From DAISVY01 sp036826635 (GTDB lineage Bacteria; Zixibacteria; MSB-5A5; GN15; FEB-12): DNA of 64,000 nt. The first letter of the stretch is position 1; every line of letters begins with the position of its first letter. This document shows, in pieces, positions 17,583 to 26,402 of the stretch. A model generated the notes under the pieces. The model did not search any database, had not been told where the DNA came from, and saw only the letters and a list, made by a program, of their open reading frames with translations. The DNA lies in assembly GCA_036826635.1 (NCBI GenBank), contig DAISVY010000006.1:124001-188000 (forward strand). Reading direction: 5' to 3'. Position numbers and translations under genes: made by a program.

Positions 17583-19061
17583 CTATCCTTTGACGACACC
17601 CAGAGGTCGCAAACGGACGACTTTTCGCGCAATGCCGGAGTTGTGGGCAACCTCGACGACTTCATCAATGTCTTTGTACACGCCCGGAGCTTCTTCGGAA
17701 ATGCCGCGTCGACTGGCGGCTTTGAGATAGATCCCCTTTTGTTGCATTCCGGAGCGGACCTGCTCGGCCGGGAAACGTTTGGTCGCGGCCCGGCGTGACA
17801 TCAGCCGCCCGGCCCCGTGACAGCAGGAACCGAACGTATTTTCCATCGCCCTCCGAGTACCGGCCAGAAGGTAACTGGCGCTGCCCATATCACCCGGTAT
17901 CAAAACCGGCTGACCGACCGCGCGATAGTCTTCGGGCAGAGCCGGATGACCGGGTCCGAAAGCCCGCGTGGCCCCTTTGCGGTGAACATACAGGTTGTAC
18001 TTTTTTCCATCGTATTCGTGCTCTTCGAACTTGGCGATATTATGAGCAATGTCATAAACCAGATGCAGACCGAGACGTTCCGCCGACCGACCGAGAACCT
18101 GTTCGAATGACTCGCGGACCCAGTGGGTTATCATCTGCCGGTTGGCCCAGGCGAAATTGGCCCCGCATTTCATAGCGGCGAAATAGCGCTGCCCCTCCGG
18201 CGAATCGGCTGGCGCACAGGAAAGCTCATGGTCGACCAGGGGGATGCCATACTTGCGGTTGGCTTTGCGCATGATATCAAGATAGTCGGTACAAATCTGA
18301 TGGCCGCAGCCCCGCGAACCGGTGTGGACCATAACGGCGATCTGGCCGACACGGGACACACCAAAAGCCTCGGCGAGTTGATCGTCGTAGATTTCATCGA
18401 CTACCTGAATCTCAAGAAAGTGATTTCCCCCGCCCAGTGAACCCAGTTGGGGGATGCCTCGTTTGCGTGCGCTCTGACTGACAAGGGCGGGATCGGCCCC
18501 TTCAAGACAACCGTTTTCTTCCATGTGTTCAAGATCACCCGGCCAGCCGTAACCCTCGGACACCGCCCATTGGGCCCCCTTTTCCAGTACATGTTCGATT
18601 TCGTTGCCGACCAGCTTACGTCGCCCCCCGACACCGACCCCCGAAGGAACATTGGTAAACATGGTATCGACCAGCCTGGCGATGTGTCCGTGAACATCGG
18701 CGAGGTCCAGCGAGGTACGCATGAGTCGCACGCCGCAATTGATATCATAACCGACACCTCCCGGCGAGATGACACCATCGCGGGCATCGAAAGCCGCCAC
18801 ACCACCGATAGCAAAACCGTAACCGTGGTGAATATCCGGCATGGCGATTGACCGTCCGACGATACCGGGAAGAGTCGCCACATTGGCCACCTGATCGGGG
18901 GAATCGTCGGAAGTGATCTGGTCCAGCATGCGCTCGTCGGCGTAGATAAGACCGGGCACACGCATCTTAAGACCGTGTCGTTTCATCGCCTCCGACTGAT
19001 AATCGGGGTCAATCCGGAAGCAATACGAATCGACCCGGGTCAATTTTCCCTGCCATGCCAT
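17583..19061 (-). CDS. rtcB: RNA-splicing ligase RtcB
   Basis: A 492-residue RtcB ligase, which joins 2',3'-cyclic-phosphate (or 3'-phosphate) and 5'-OH RNA ends using GTP and Mn2+. Conserved blocks are present in order: GGVGYDINCGVRLMRT with the metal-binding Asp and Cys (near 96-111), GGGNHFLEIQ, MVHTGSRGCGHQI, FGPGHPALPEDYR, PGDMGSASYLL and the CCHGAGRLMSR block with the guanylated His. Full length for the family. Archease is encoded 61 bases upstream on the same strand, which is the classical pair. Role inferred: RNA repair after ribonuclease damage. Confidence 0.95.
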   Translation of the reverse strand: MAWQGKLTRVDSYCFRIDPDYQSEAMKRHGLKMRVPGLIYADERMLDQITSDDSPDQVANVATLPGIVGRSIAMPDIHHGYGFAIGGVAAFDARDGVISPGGVGYDINCGVRLMRTSLDLADVHGHIARLVDTMFTNVPSGVGVGGRRKLVGNEIEHVLEKGAQWAVSEGYGWPGDLEHMEENGCLEGADPALVSQSARKRGIPQLGSLGGGNHFLEIQVVDEIYDDQLAEAFGVSRVGQIAVMVHTGSRGCGHQICTDYLDIMRKANRKYGIPLVDHELSCAPADSPEGQRYFAAMKCGANFAWANRQMITHWVRESFEQVLGRSAERLGLHLVYDIAHNIAKFEEHEYDGKKYNLYVHRKGATRAFGPGHPALPEDYRAVGQPVLIPGDMGSASYLLAGTRRAMENTFGSCCHGAGRLMSRRAATKRFPAEQVRSGMQQKGIYLKAASRRGISEEAPGVYKDIDEVVEVAHNSGIARKVVRLRPLGVVKG

Positions 19062-19122
19062 AACGCCCTCGCCTTATCAAACCGGTTCCAAACCCGCAAC
19101 AATCGCGCGGGATGATTCGCAC

Positions 19123-19545
19123 TTATATATCGAAAAGCACCCGGGCCGATGCCGGACAACCACGCCGGGGTGGATTGATCTCAAGCATGTGATACGACGC
19201 CCCTTTTACCTGGATGCCTTCACCGTGTTTCTTCCGGTCGAACTTCTCCCCCCGCCCGGTAGCTCTCAAAGCGTTCTTGGCGGTGAATTCAACCTCGAAT
19301 TCGGCCAGAACCAGCCCATCGACTTCATGGCACACGATCAGCTCGGACAAAAAAGCGACCAGCAACCCGGGCAGATCAATAGAAGCGACTTCCAGTTCTA
19401 CCGTCTCGGCCGCGACCACGGCAGCCCCGCCGGTGATGACGGCAAACATACCCTCGGCAACAGCGGCAAAGGCTTCTTCAAGCGTATCGCCGGTGCCTTT
19501 GACAATAATATCTGCCGTATGATCAAGGAACTCGTAACTTTTCAA
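19123..19545 (-). CDS. Archease, RtcB cofactor
   Basis: A 140-residue archease from a TTG start at 19545, chosen because AACGAGG sits five bases before it and the protein then starts with the typical KSYEFLDHTADI. A longer frame adds 13 atypical residues (from 19584). The metal-binding Asp/His region HTADIIVKG, EEAFAAVAEGMFAVI and the C-terminal KGASYHMLEI and ARVLFDI are characteristic. Archease promotes the RNA-guanylylation turnover of RtcB. It sits directly upstream of rtcB, so the two are probably one transcript. Confidence 0.9.
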   Translation of the reverse strand: MKSYEFLDHTADIIVKGTGDTLEEAFAAVAEGMFAVITGGAAVVAAETVELEVASIDLPGLLVAFLSELIVCHEVDGLVLAEFEVEFTAKNALRATGRGEKFDRKKHGEGIQVKGASYHMLEINPPRRGCPASARVLFDI

Positions 19546-19698
19546 CCGGGCCTCGTTAAAGTACTTCCAGCGGTTAAACCACACCGATACTTCTCACCGG
19601 CCGAATATCGGCAAACACCGGGCCGGGGTCAATCAAGGGAAAACGGGACACGGGGGCGAAAAGAGATATCCTTCGTACCGACAGTAGGATATTCCCCC

Positions 19699-19732
19699 AA
19701 AAAAGCGGCCCCCCGGGGTTCAGGCGGGGGGC
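19699..19732 (-). terminator. Minus-strand hairpin plus U-tract
   Basis: Read on the minus strand, an 8-bp GCCCCCCG/CGGGGGGC stem (19732-19725 with 19715-19708) is followed after GC by six T residues (19704-19699). It lies between the terminator of the VWA gene and archease, so it is either a backup terminator or ends a short transcript from about 19.74-19.87 kb. Confidence 0.6.
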
Positions 19733-19875
19733 ATCAGTTGTCCAAAAGGGATTGCTATGCTTGCGTTCTTTTATACAACCGGTTCCGGGTCCGGTTCCAA
19801 CGGAAAACTATTTTTTTGCTTTTGGGTGAAAAAAATAAGTCGTTATGTGACAACACGATACGTTTGCGGCCGAAC

Positions 19876-19925
19876 CAAAAACAAAAAAAAGAAACGGCCA
19901 CCCCGTGAAATATACGAGATGGCCG
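19876..19925 (-). terminator. Terminator of the secreted VWA gene
   Basis: On the minus strand CGGCCA/TGGCCG arms (19925-19920 with 19900-19895) close a longer imperfect hairpin, followed by a T-rich run (19893-19876, read as TTTC then eight T, then G and more T). It lies about 70 bases beyond the stop of the large gene. Confidence 0.75.
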
Positions 19926-19996
19926 CCTGTGATCGCCTTCTTAATTGCAGTCGCTGGCCCGTCGGACTGCATACGAAGGCCTGCTGCAGCAGTACT

Positions 19997-22900
19997 CTAC
20001 TTCAGCAGAATCATCTTTCTGGTCTGGCTGTACCGGTCGACTTCAAGCCGATACAGATATACCCCGCTCGCGTGCATAGAAGCGTCCCACACGACCGAGT
20101 AGTGCCCGGCCGAATACCAGCCGTCGGCCAGTGTGGCCACCTTCCGGCCCACGACATTGAACACCTCCAGCCTGACCTTACCCGCCTCCGGCAGAGCAAA
20201 ACTGATCTCAGTAACCGGGTTGAACGGGTTAGGATAGTTCTGTTCGAGGGTATAACCGTCCGGAAGACCCGAAGGTACCGTTTCCGGTTGATCGCCTCCC
20301 TTGAACATCACATTGGGGGTATTAAGAGGAATAACCCCGGCCGGAATCAACAGTCCTTCAGAAATGCTCTCAATATCCCCGGCATGTGAATAATCGCCCA
20401 GTTCATAAAGTTTGGAGAAATATATAAGAGCCTGACTGTAGGTGGCCTTGTCGACACTGACAATGCTCTGCTCGCTGGTGAAACCGATGGATATATTGAG
20501 CATGGCTATCAGTAAACTACGCCGACAACGCAGTTCCAGAGTGCTGAAGGCTCCCTGGTCAACAAAGGGGGTACCGTCGACACAAGCGCAGCAAACATCG
20601 TTGAAACACATGGCCTGCGGCGGGGCTCCAATACAGGTAATCCCGGGGATTCGTATGGCGTAACAGTCATCGCGGTTATAGAAATGCTTGTAGATATCAA
20701 GTGCGTATCCGTTAACGTCTTCCTCGGCCATCGTGAAATCGGTCGCACCGCCGTCCCGAATACGCGCAAGCTGACGCTGCCACCATTCCAGGTTACGAGG
20801 GAAATCGTCAGCGGCATCCCAGAGACCGAATACAACCGGCCGGGCCTCGTCGCATCTGATTGTCACATCCTGACTCAACGGTGTGCCGGGCTCGAAACCC
20901 AACGGCAACTGGATCGTCGCCGTGTAGTGGGCCGAGCTACTCTTCACAAGACTGCGGAACAGGAAATAGCCTTCGTCGTCGGTCATTGTCTCCGCGGGCG
21001 GGGTGCCGTCGTTAGCCGAAAGGTAGACCATAACCCCTTCAAGGCCTATCAGTTTGGCATAATCTATTTCGCCCGGATCAAGCGGCCAGTTGCTGTAGAC
21101 ATAACCGAAGAGAGAGTCGAGCGGCGGGACCGGCTGAAAACCGATGTTTATCTGATGCGGATTGTCGGCATCACCGTGATAACTGATCAACCCCAAATCA
21201 TCCTCCGCTACGATGTAGTATTCGCAACCACCCGTAACGTTGACCGTACCGGGAATAGTACCCGTGTAATTGTCCCCTCCCACATGAGTCATGGAAACAT
21301 GAGTGTAAAGAAGGTCAAGGTACCGGCGGTAGAACAGCTCGACCCGGATCAGGCTATACGTGGAGTCGATGACCTCCGCGTTGACGGCCAGATTGATGCC
21401 AAGAGGCTGCGTCGGTCCAAGCGTATCATGTACAATCGACGGTGGTTCGTTCGGATAAACAGCGATCTGATACGGCAGGATATCGGGATCGACCGAAGGT
21501 GCCGAAGCAACGCACTCTCCATCGGTGGCCGTTATATAATAGTCAAGACCGGGATAGGCGACGTACCCACCGGGTATTTGGAACGAATACAGCGAATCGT
21601 GAAGGTGCTGCATCATTTCGACTTGATAAGTTGTACTCCCGGTGGTGCGATAGTGCAAAGTGACTGACTGGACAAACGGTTGAACATTATCCACCACCCA
21701 GCACTGAATCAATAACGGCAGACCGTCCATCTGCATGGTCTGCTCAAGAGCCCTCGTGTCCGGCGTCACGGTAACAACGGGACACATGCAGGGAGTGTAG
21801 TAAACGGTATCACAATCGCTGTGCGCCCCGTGCTGCACGCACACGACAACCTCGCGGTCAATCCCGTCGCAAACATCGTTGGAGGGACGGTACTTAACCA
21901 GGTAGTTGTCGCATACGCCGATGTTGTCGAGGATATTCCAGAAGGGAGCAGTCACATTGTCGACCGTACCGCCGGTCTGTTGGGCAATACCGTTGGGACC
22001 GCAGTAGTGAGCCCATGACGAACCGGAAGTTTGCAAAGCCCTCGCATGAACCGTAATGTTGTTGTTGTTACACAGATTGATGGCTTCCGAAAGGCTGCCA
22101 CCGTCGCTATCTTCGTCGGTGATAAGAATAAAGTGACGGCTGGAACCGGGCCTGAAGCTGAAATACGTGGCGGCATTGATACACGCCTGAAGGCCGGGCT
22201 CAAAACCACCGCTAGCCCCCATAGCAGAAATCCAGCTATGGAAAACAGTCACGTCATCGGTGAGGGGTCCGTATATGTAAGGCTGGCCACCACCGGAACT
22301 CTGCCCGAACCGCACGGCGCCGAGTCGGTAGTCGATGCCAAGAGCATGAAGACTGTCTCCAAAAGCGATAGCGTTGTTCCTTACCTGGGCGATTTCCCCG
22401 CTCATACTCCCGCTGTTGTCGATAAGAAAAACGATATCGGCCGTCCGATAGCAGGGTGTGTCCGGAGGCACAACCTCGAAATAGTCGGTCTGAAGGACAC
22501 CGTCTTCATGGACAGTGAAATGGCTGGTGTTCAGATACGGCCAGCCCTGACCGGCGCTGTCGAGAGTGACGTCGATGAAATTGAAGCGATTACCCGAATA
22601 TAAAAGGCTCTGCAGTTTCACTATCTCCAGATCATAATCGCCGGTCTGCTTCGGGACCTGCACCATGGCCTGCAATTCGGGATCGCTCACGGTCAGTGGT
22701 GTGTTTACTTCAAATACCTTGTTGACGCCGGCTGGTGATTGCGACAACAGTCGGAACTCGTAGGTCTCCCCTTCTTTCAGTCCCTCCAGAGTCGCTTCAT
22801 TTACCCGACCAACATAGACGGATTGCCAGTTATTATCAGACAGAGCCTTGAACTCGACCGTAAATCGGAGTCCTTCATATGCGATCTGATCGTAAGTATC

Positions 22901-23029
22901 AACGTACCAATACAGATAAACGGTTCCGTCAAGCTGGCTTACCTCTATATCCGGTCTGTCGATAACACTGCCACCAAAGACAGGCGTAACCAATACTAAT
23001 AATACGAGAAGCGTGAAAAACGACCTCAT
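19997..23029 (-). CDS. Large secreted VWA protein with C-terminal sorting tail
   Basis: A 1,010-residue exported protein. The ATG at 23029 (second of an ATGATG pair) has a GGAGGG site six bases away. A signal peptide follows (MRSFFTLLVLLVLVTPVFG). A fibronectin-III-like domain spans about 20-120. A von Willebrand factor A domain begins near 200 with the MIDAS motif FLIDNSGSMSGE. Then come Ig-like or carboxypeptidase-regulatory-like repeats (VYLSANDGTPPAETMTDDEG) and a cysteine-containing segment near 830-860. The last 80 residues begin LEQNYPNPFNPVTEISFALP and end in GVYLYRLEVD, the FlgD-like/Por-type tail typical of FCB-group secreted proteins. Probable role: surface or extracellular adhesion. 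A good terminator follows. Confidence 0.85.
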   Translation of the reverse strand: MRSFFTLLVLLVLVTPVFGGSVIDRPDIEVSQLDGTVYLYWYVDTYDQIAYEGLRFTVEFKALSDNNWQSVYVGRVNEATLEGLKEGETYEFRLLSQSPAGVNKVFEVNTPLTVSDPELQAMVQVPKQTGDYDLEIVKLQSLLYSGNRFNFIDVTLDSAGQGWPYLNTSHFTVHEDGVLQTDYFEVVPPDTPCYRTADIVFLIDNSGSMSGEIAQVRNNAIAFGDSLHALGIDYRLGAVRFGQSSGGGQPYIYGPLTDDVTVFHSWISAMGASGGFEPGLQACINAATYFSFRPGSSRHFILITDEDSDGGSLSEAINLCNNNNITVHARALQTSGSSWAHYCGPNGIAQQTGGTVDNVTAPFWNILDNIGVCDNYLVKYRPSNDVCDGIDREVVVCVQHGAHSDCDTVYYTPCMCPVVTVTPDTRALEQTMQMDGLPLLIQCWVVDNVQPFVQSVTLHYRTTGSTTYQVEMMQHLHDSLYSFQIPGGYVAYPGLDYYITATDGECVASAPSVDPDILPYQIAVYPNEPPSIVHDTLGPTQPLGINLAVNAEVIDSTYSLIRVELFYRRYLDLLYTHVSMTHVGGDNYTGTIPGTVNVTGGCEYYIVAEDDLGLISYHGDADNPHQINIGFQPVPPLDSLFGYVYSNWPLDPGEIDYAKLIGLEGVMVYLSANDGTPPAETMTDDEGYFLFRSLVKSSSAHYTATIQLPLGFEPGTPLSQDVTIRCDEARPVVFGLWDAADDFPRNLEWWQRQLARIRDGGATDFTMAEEDVNGYALDIYKHFYNRDDCYAIRIPGITCIGAPPQAMCFNDVCCACVDGTPFVDQGAFSTLELRCRRSLLIAMLNISIGFTSEQSIVSVDKATYSQALIYFSKLYELGDYSHAGDIESISEGLLIPAGVIPLNTPNVMFKGGDQPETVPSGLPDGYTLEQNYPNPFNPVTEISFALPEAGKVRLEVFNVVGRKVATLADGWYSAGHYSVVWDASMHASGVYLYRLEVDRYSQTRKMILLK

Positions 23030-23683
23030 CATTACCCTCCTGAGTTGTCCGAGGGTGGTGTTGAGTCTGGCAAGTTGTTGAAATGCCACCCCCCACTGCA
23101 AATTAGCTACCTGGTCAAAAAAATCGCGAAACGATAGTTATTCGACCGATTCACAATAAGCTAACCGGTCGAGCCTTCCAGATCCCCCCTCCTTTCTCCG
23201 CATTCGAACGCGGGGCGGTGAGTTCAGATTTGCAGACAGCTCGCTTTCCGCCGCAGATTGTCAGTATCAAGACCGAAATCGAGCCTGTCACCGAAGGTCC
23301 TATGTTACCCTAAAGCAACCGCGACCCGGCGGCGACCAATCTCAAAGTAAATCAGGTTGTCAGAAAACTTGATCCGAGGTACTCGGGTGTGCTCTTCAAA
23401 TTATGATAAAAAATAGGCAAAAGAAGCCACGGAGTCAAGTCAGAAATCCGCTAATAGCCCGACTGGCCGCCTCTCCGCCGGGCTATTACCGTGCGGCGTT
23501 CCCAGATAGAAGGGCGAAGAAAAAGACCTGTTGTCGAAAAAAGAACTCGACAATATCCCGGCCCCGGAGCACATGATCCGACCTCGCAAGAGAAGATAAA
23601 TCGGAACGGCGAACGAAAACATTGACAGGACCGTTCGTATAGCATAAAAATAAGCAGAACCAACCATTTCCAAGGAGGGGATC
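23030..23683. other. Divergent intergenic region with one long hairpin
   Basis: 654 bases between the divergent VWA and FAD-oxidoreductase genes. A perfect 10-bp inverted repeat TAATAGCCCG/CGGGCTATTA (23452-23461 with 23479-23488) with a 17-base GC-rich loop lies about 200 bases before the oxidoreductase start. No T run follows, so it is more likely a leader structure or a regulatory site than a terminator. Short open frames overlapping it show no protein features. Nothing else convincing was found. Confidence 0.4.
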
Positions 23684-25318
23684 ATGTCAACCGACGGTTG
23701 TAACAGAAGGGACTTCCTGCAAGGTCTTCTCGCCGGCTTGTGCGTAACAGCCATAGACTGGAGTGTGTTTCCCAGTGGCGTGCTGGCGAACACCGGAGAG
23801 GACAGTTATGACGCGCTGGTTATCGGATCGGGTCTGGGGGGATTGAGTTGTGCGGCTGCCTTCGCCCGTCAGGGTTTCAAACCACTCGTGCTGGAGAAAC
23901 ACACCCGAGCGGGCGGCTATGCCACTACTTTCAGACGCCCCGGAGGATTCGTTTTCGACGCTTCGCTGCATTCCACTTCGGTCAACGAGCGCGATGGCGT
24001 TTTCAACCTGATACCGGGGTTCCCGGAAATCAGCGAAGTCGAGTTCATACCACTCAAACACCTTTACCGGGCCATCTATCCGGATTTCGATTTCCGCGTG
24101 GCACAACAAGATACCGAGGCCTATAGCAAACAATTGATCGGGTTCTTTCCTGAGGAAGCGGAAGGAATCAAGGGGCTTTTCGCCGATATGCGCGGTGTAA
24201 CCCGGGATATCCGGAAACTGTCGCAGGCCGGAGACAGTGTGGACATGAGCCGGTTCCCTTTTGATTTCCCCGATTTGTTCAAGTGCTACACCAAAACATG
24301 GGGCCAGATGATGGACGAACGCATCAATGACCCCAGGCTGCGGGCGGTCGTTTCGACACTGTGGGGCTACTACGGCCTGCCACCGTCCAGACTTTCGGGT
24401 CTATATTACGCCCTTCCGACTATTGGCTATCTGGAACAGGGCGGATACTATCCCCGAGGAAAATCGCAAACGATCAGCGACGCTTTCGTACACTTCATCG
24501 AAGAGCGCGGCGGACAAGTAAAAACCGGCACCGAAGTCACAGAAATCATTGTCGAGAACAATCAGGCCAAAGGTGTCCGCACCGCCGACGGCAAGGAGTA
24601 CCGGGCTCGGGTAGTCGTTTCCAACGCCAACGCCTACGATACCTTCCACCGTATGATGAAACCGCAGGCAACCCTGACCGATTACCTGGCCCGCATGGAT
24701 ACTTTCACCGCCAGCCTGTCCAGTTTCCAGGTGTTTCTGGGGTTGAAGAAAGACCTGGTAAGAGAACTCGGCCTGACCGACACGGAGATTTTCTACGAGT
24801 CCGGATATGACATAGAAAGCGGTTATCAGGCGGCATTGAGCGCTAAAATGGATAACTCCGGCTATGGACTCACTCTGTACGACAACGTTTATGACGGTTA
24901 TTCACCCGAGGGCAAAAATACTCTCAATATCGTCTTGCTGCAGGGTTACGATCACTGGCAAAGCTACGAAGCCGATTACTTCGCGGGTCGCAAAGACGCC
25001 TATCGAGCCGAGAAAGAACGCATGGCCGACATTCTTATCGACCGGGTCGAAAGCACTCTCATGCCCGGTCTGAGAGAAGCTATCGAAGTAAGAGAAACAG
25101 GCACTCCGCTCACGAACGTGCGCTACACCGGCAACTATCGGGGGGCCATCTACGGTTGGGATCAGACCTTAGGCAATTCCGGCCGACAGCGCGTGGGGCA
25201 AACCACCCCGATAGATAACCTGTACCTTTCGGGGGCCTGGACCAGTCCGGGTGGCGGTTATACGGCGGTGATCATGAGCGGCCTGCAATGTTTCGGAGAA
25301 ATAATGAAGAAGTGGTAA
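23684..25318 (+). CDS. FAD-dependent phytoene-desaturase/retinol-saturase-like oxidoreductase, Tat-exported
   Basis: A 544-residue flavoprotein. The N-terminus carries a twin-arginine motif (NRRDFLQGLLAG) followed by a hydrophobic stretch, predicting folded export to the periplasm. The dinucleotide-binding motif is DALVIGSGLGGLSCAAAFAR (residues about 44-63), then EKHTRAGGYATTFRRPGGF, and the C-terminal FAD motif is NLYLSGAWTSPGGGYTAVIM. This is the COG1233 family of carotenoid desaturases and related saturases. A periplasmic member is unusual, and the substrate is unknown. The AAGGAGGGGATC site is strong. It is followed 49 bases later by a phosphoribosyltransferase gene, which may or may not be co-transcribed. 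Confidence 0.85.
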   Translation: MSTDGCNRRDFLQGLLAGLCVTAIDWSVFPSGVLANTGEDSYDALVIGSGLGGLSCAAAFARQGFKPLVLEKHTRAGGYATTFRRPGGFVFDASLHSTSVNERDGVFNLIPGFPEISEVEFIPLKHLYRAIYPDFDFRVAQQDTEAYSKQLIGFFPEEAEGIKGLFADMRGVTRDIRKLSQAGDSVDMSRFPFDFPDLFKCYTKTWGQMMDERINDPRLRAVVSTLWGYYGLPPSRLSGLYYALPTIGYLEQGGYYPRGKSQTISDAFVHFIEERGGQVKTGTEVTEIIVENNQAKGVRTADGKEYRARVVVSNANAYDTFHRMMKPQATLTDYLARMDTFTASLSSFQVFLGLKKDLVRELGLTDTEIFYESGYDIESGYQAALSAKMDNSGYGLTLYDNVYDGYSPEGKNTLNIVLLQGYDHWQSYEADYFAGRKDAYRAEKERMADILIDRVESTLMPGLREAIEVRETGTPLTNVRYTGNYRGAIYGWDQTLGNSGRQRVGQTTPIDNLYLSGAWTSPGGGYTAVIMSGLQCFGEIMKKW

Positions 25319-25367
25319 CCGTTGGTGATTACATTCCGGTTCCATCCAGACAAGAGGTAAAAAAATT

Positions 25368-26057
25368 ATGGATCAGTTCGATCAACAGGCATTCAACGAA
25401 TTCGTGGCCGAGAACGGTGTCTACGGTTTTTTCGAGCAAGCCATTACGCTGAAATCGGGCCGGAAGTCCCATTTTTACGCCAACTGGCGCACGGTGGTGG
25501 AAGATGTCTGGCTGACCGAAAAGCTGATCGAATACGTAATAGCCTTCGTCAAACAAAAAGGGCTGGCTGTCGACACATTCTACGGCGTGCCCGAGGGAGC
25601 AACCAAGTTGGGGGTGCTGACGCAATATACCTGGGCCCGACAGCAGCCCGACTACGGCCGAGGCTCGCATGTTCTGGCGATGGGCCGAGCCAAACCCAAG
25701 GAACACGGTGACCCCAAAGACAAGTACTTCGTGGGCATGCCGTCGGGGAAAGTGGTCGTCATCGAAGATGTTACCACCACCGGCGGATCCATGATCAAGA
25801 ATCTGGACAGTCTTAAGCAGGCCGGAGCCGAAGTTGTGGCGGTTATCAGCCTGACCAACCGCATGGAAAAACGGGACGACGGCCTCAGCGTACAGGAAGC
25901 GGTACAGCAACGGGGCATCACCTTCTATACCATGAGTTCGTCGCTGGACGTTCTGCCGCAAGTCTATCGGAAGATAAAACCGGGTGAAGAGATCGCTCGG
26001 GCCATAGAAACTGAGTTTGACGAGTACGGTGTGCAGCCTCTCAAGCTAACGACCTGA
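25368..26057 (+). CDS. Phosphoribosyltransferase, orotate PRTase-like
   Basis: A 229-residue type I phosphoribosyltransferase. The PRPP-binding motif is VVVIEDVTTTGGSMIKNL near 125-142. The N-terminal region FFEQAITLKSGRKSHFYANWR is the orotate-PRTase-like substrate segment, and YGVPEGATKLGVLTQYTW follows. OMP synthesis is the likeliest role (pyrE-like), although the enzyme is longer than the usual 190-210 residues and no other pyrimidine gene is near. The start has an AGAGG site. The gene ends 345 bases before the mutase operon. Confidence 0.75.
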   Translation: MDQFDQQAFNEFVAENGVYGFFEQAITLKSGRKSHFYANWRTVVEDVWLTEKLIEYVIAFVKQKGLAVDTFYGVPEGATKLGVLTQYTWARQQPDYGRGSHVLAMGRAKPKEHGDPKDKYFVGMPSGKVVVIEDVTTTGGSMIKNLDSLKQAGAEVVAVISLTNRMEKRDDGLSVQEAVQQRGITFYTMSSSLDVLPQVYRKIKPGEEIARAIETEFDEYGVQPLKLTT

Positions 26058-26402
26058 GACTGTCTGCCCCATCGCTCGACCAATCAATCCCTGCCTTTGC
26101 GCAGTCTGGGAACCCGACCCCGGGGATCCGTGACAACCCGTTCAGGTATTCCCCGGCAGTTAGGTAACGATCACTTTTTTTCGAGGAAAATTACATCACG
26201 TCCGGCCATAGTCGCCTGTTTTCGAGACGGTTGACTTTTATTTGATTGTCGCTTTATTGCATCGGCCCCGGGTGGCAAGGCTGTTTTCCAAGATCAGCAG
26301 CACCAAACGGAGCTGACCGTCGAACGACCGCCGTAAATCAAAAAAAGGCGGCCGCAGAAAAGCGGTCGAGAGAAGAACCGCGTAATTGTGGGAAGTACCG
26401 CT
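26058..26402. other. Upstream region of the methylmalonyl-CoA mutase operon
   Basis: 345 bases without a gene. No recognisable B12-box riboswitch was found. A tentative promoter TTGACT (26231-26236) and TTTATT (26253-26258, 16-base gap) would leave a leader of about 140 bases. The last 60 bases are A/G-rich and include repeated GCGG/AAAAG motifs. No terminator for the preceding gene is convincing. Confidence 0.3.

Noticed and set aside
26058..26402. Cobalamin riboswitch before the B12-dependent mutase operon
   Set aside because: The conserved B12-box and GCCACTG words could not be found. The region also lacks the length and pairing expected.
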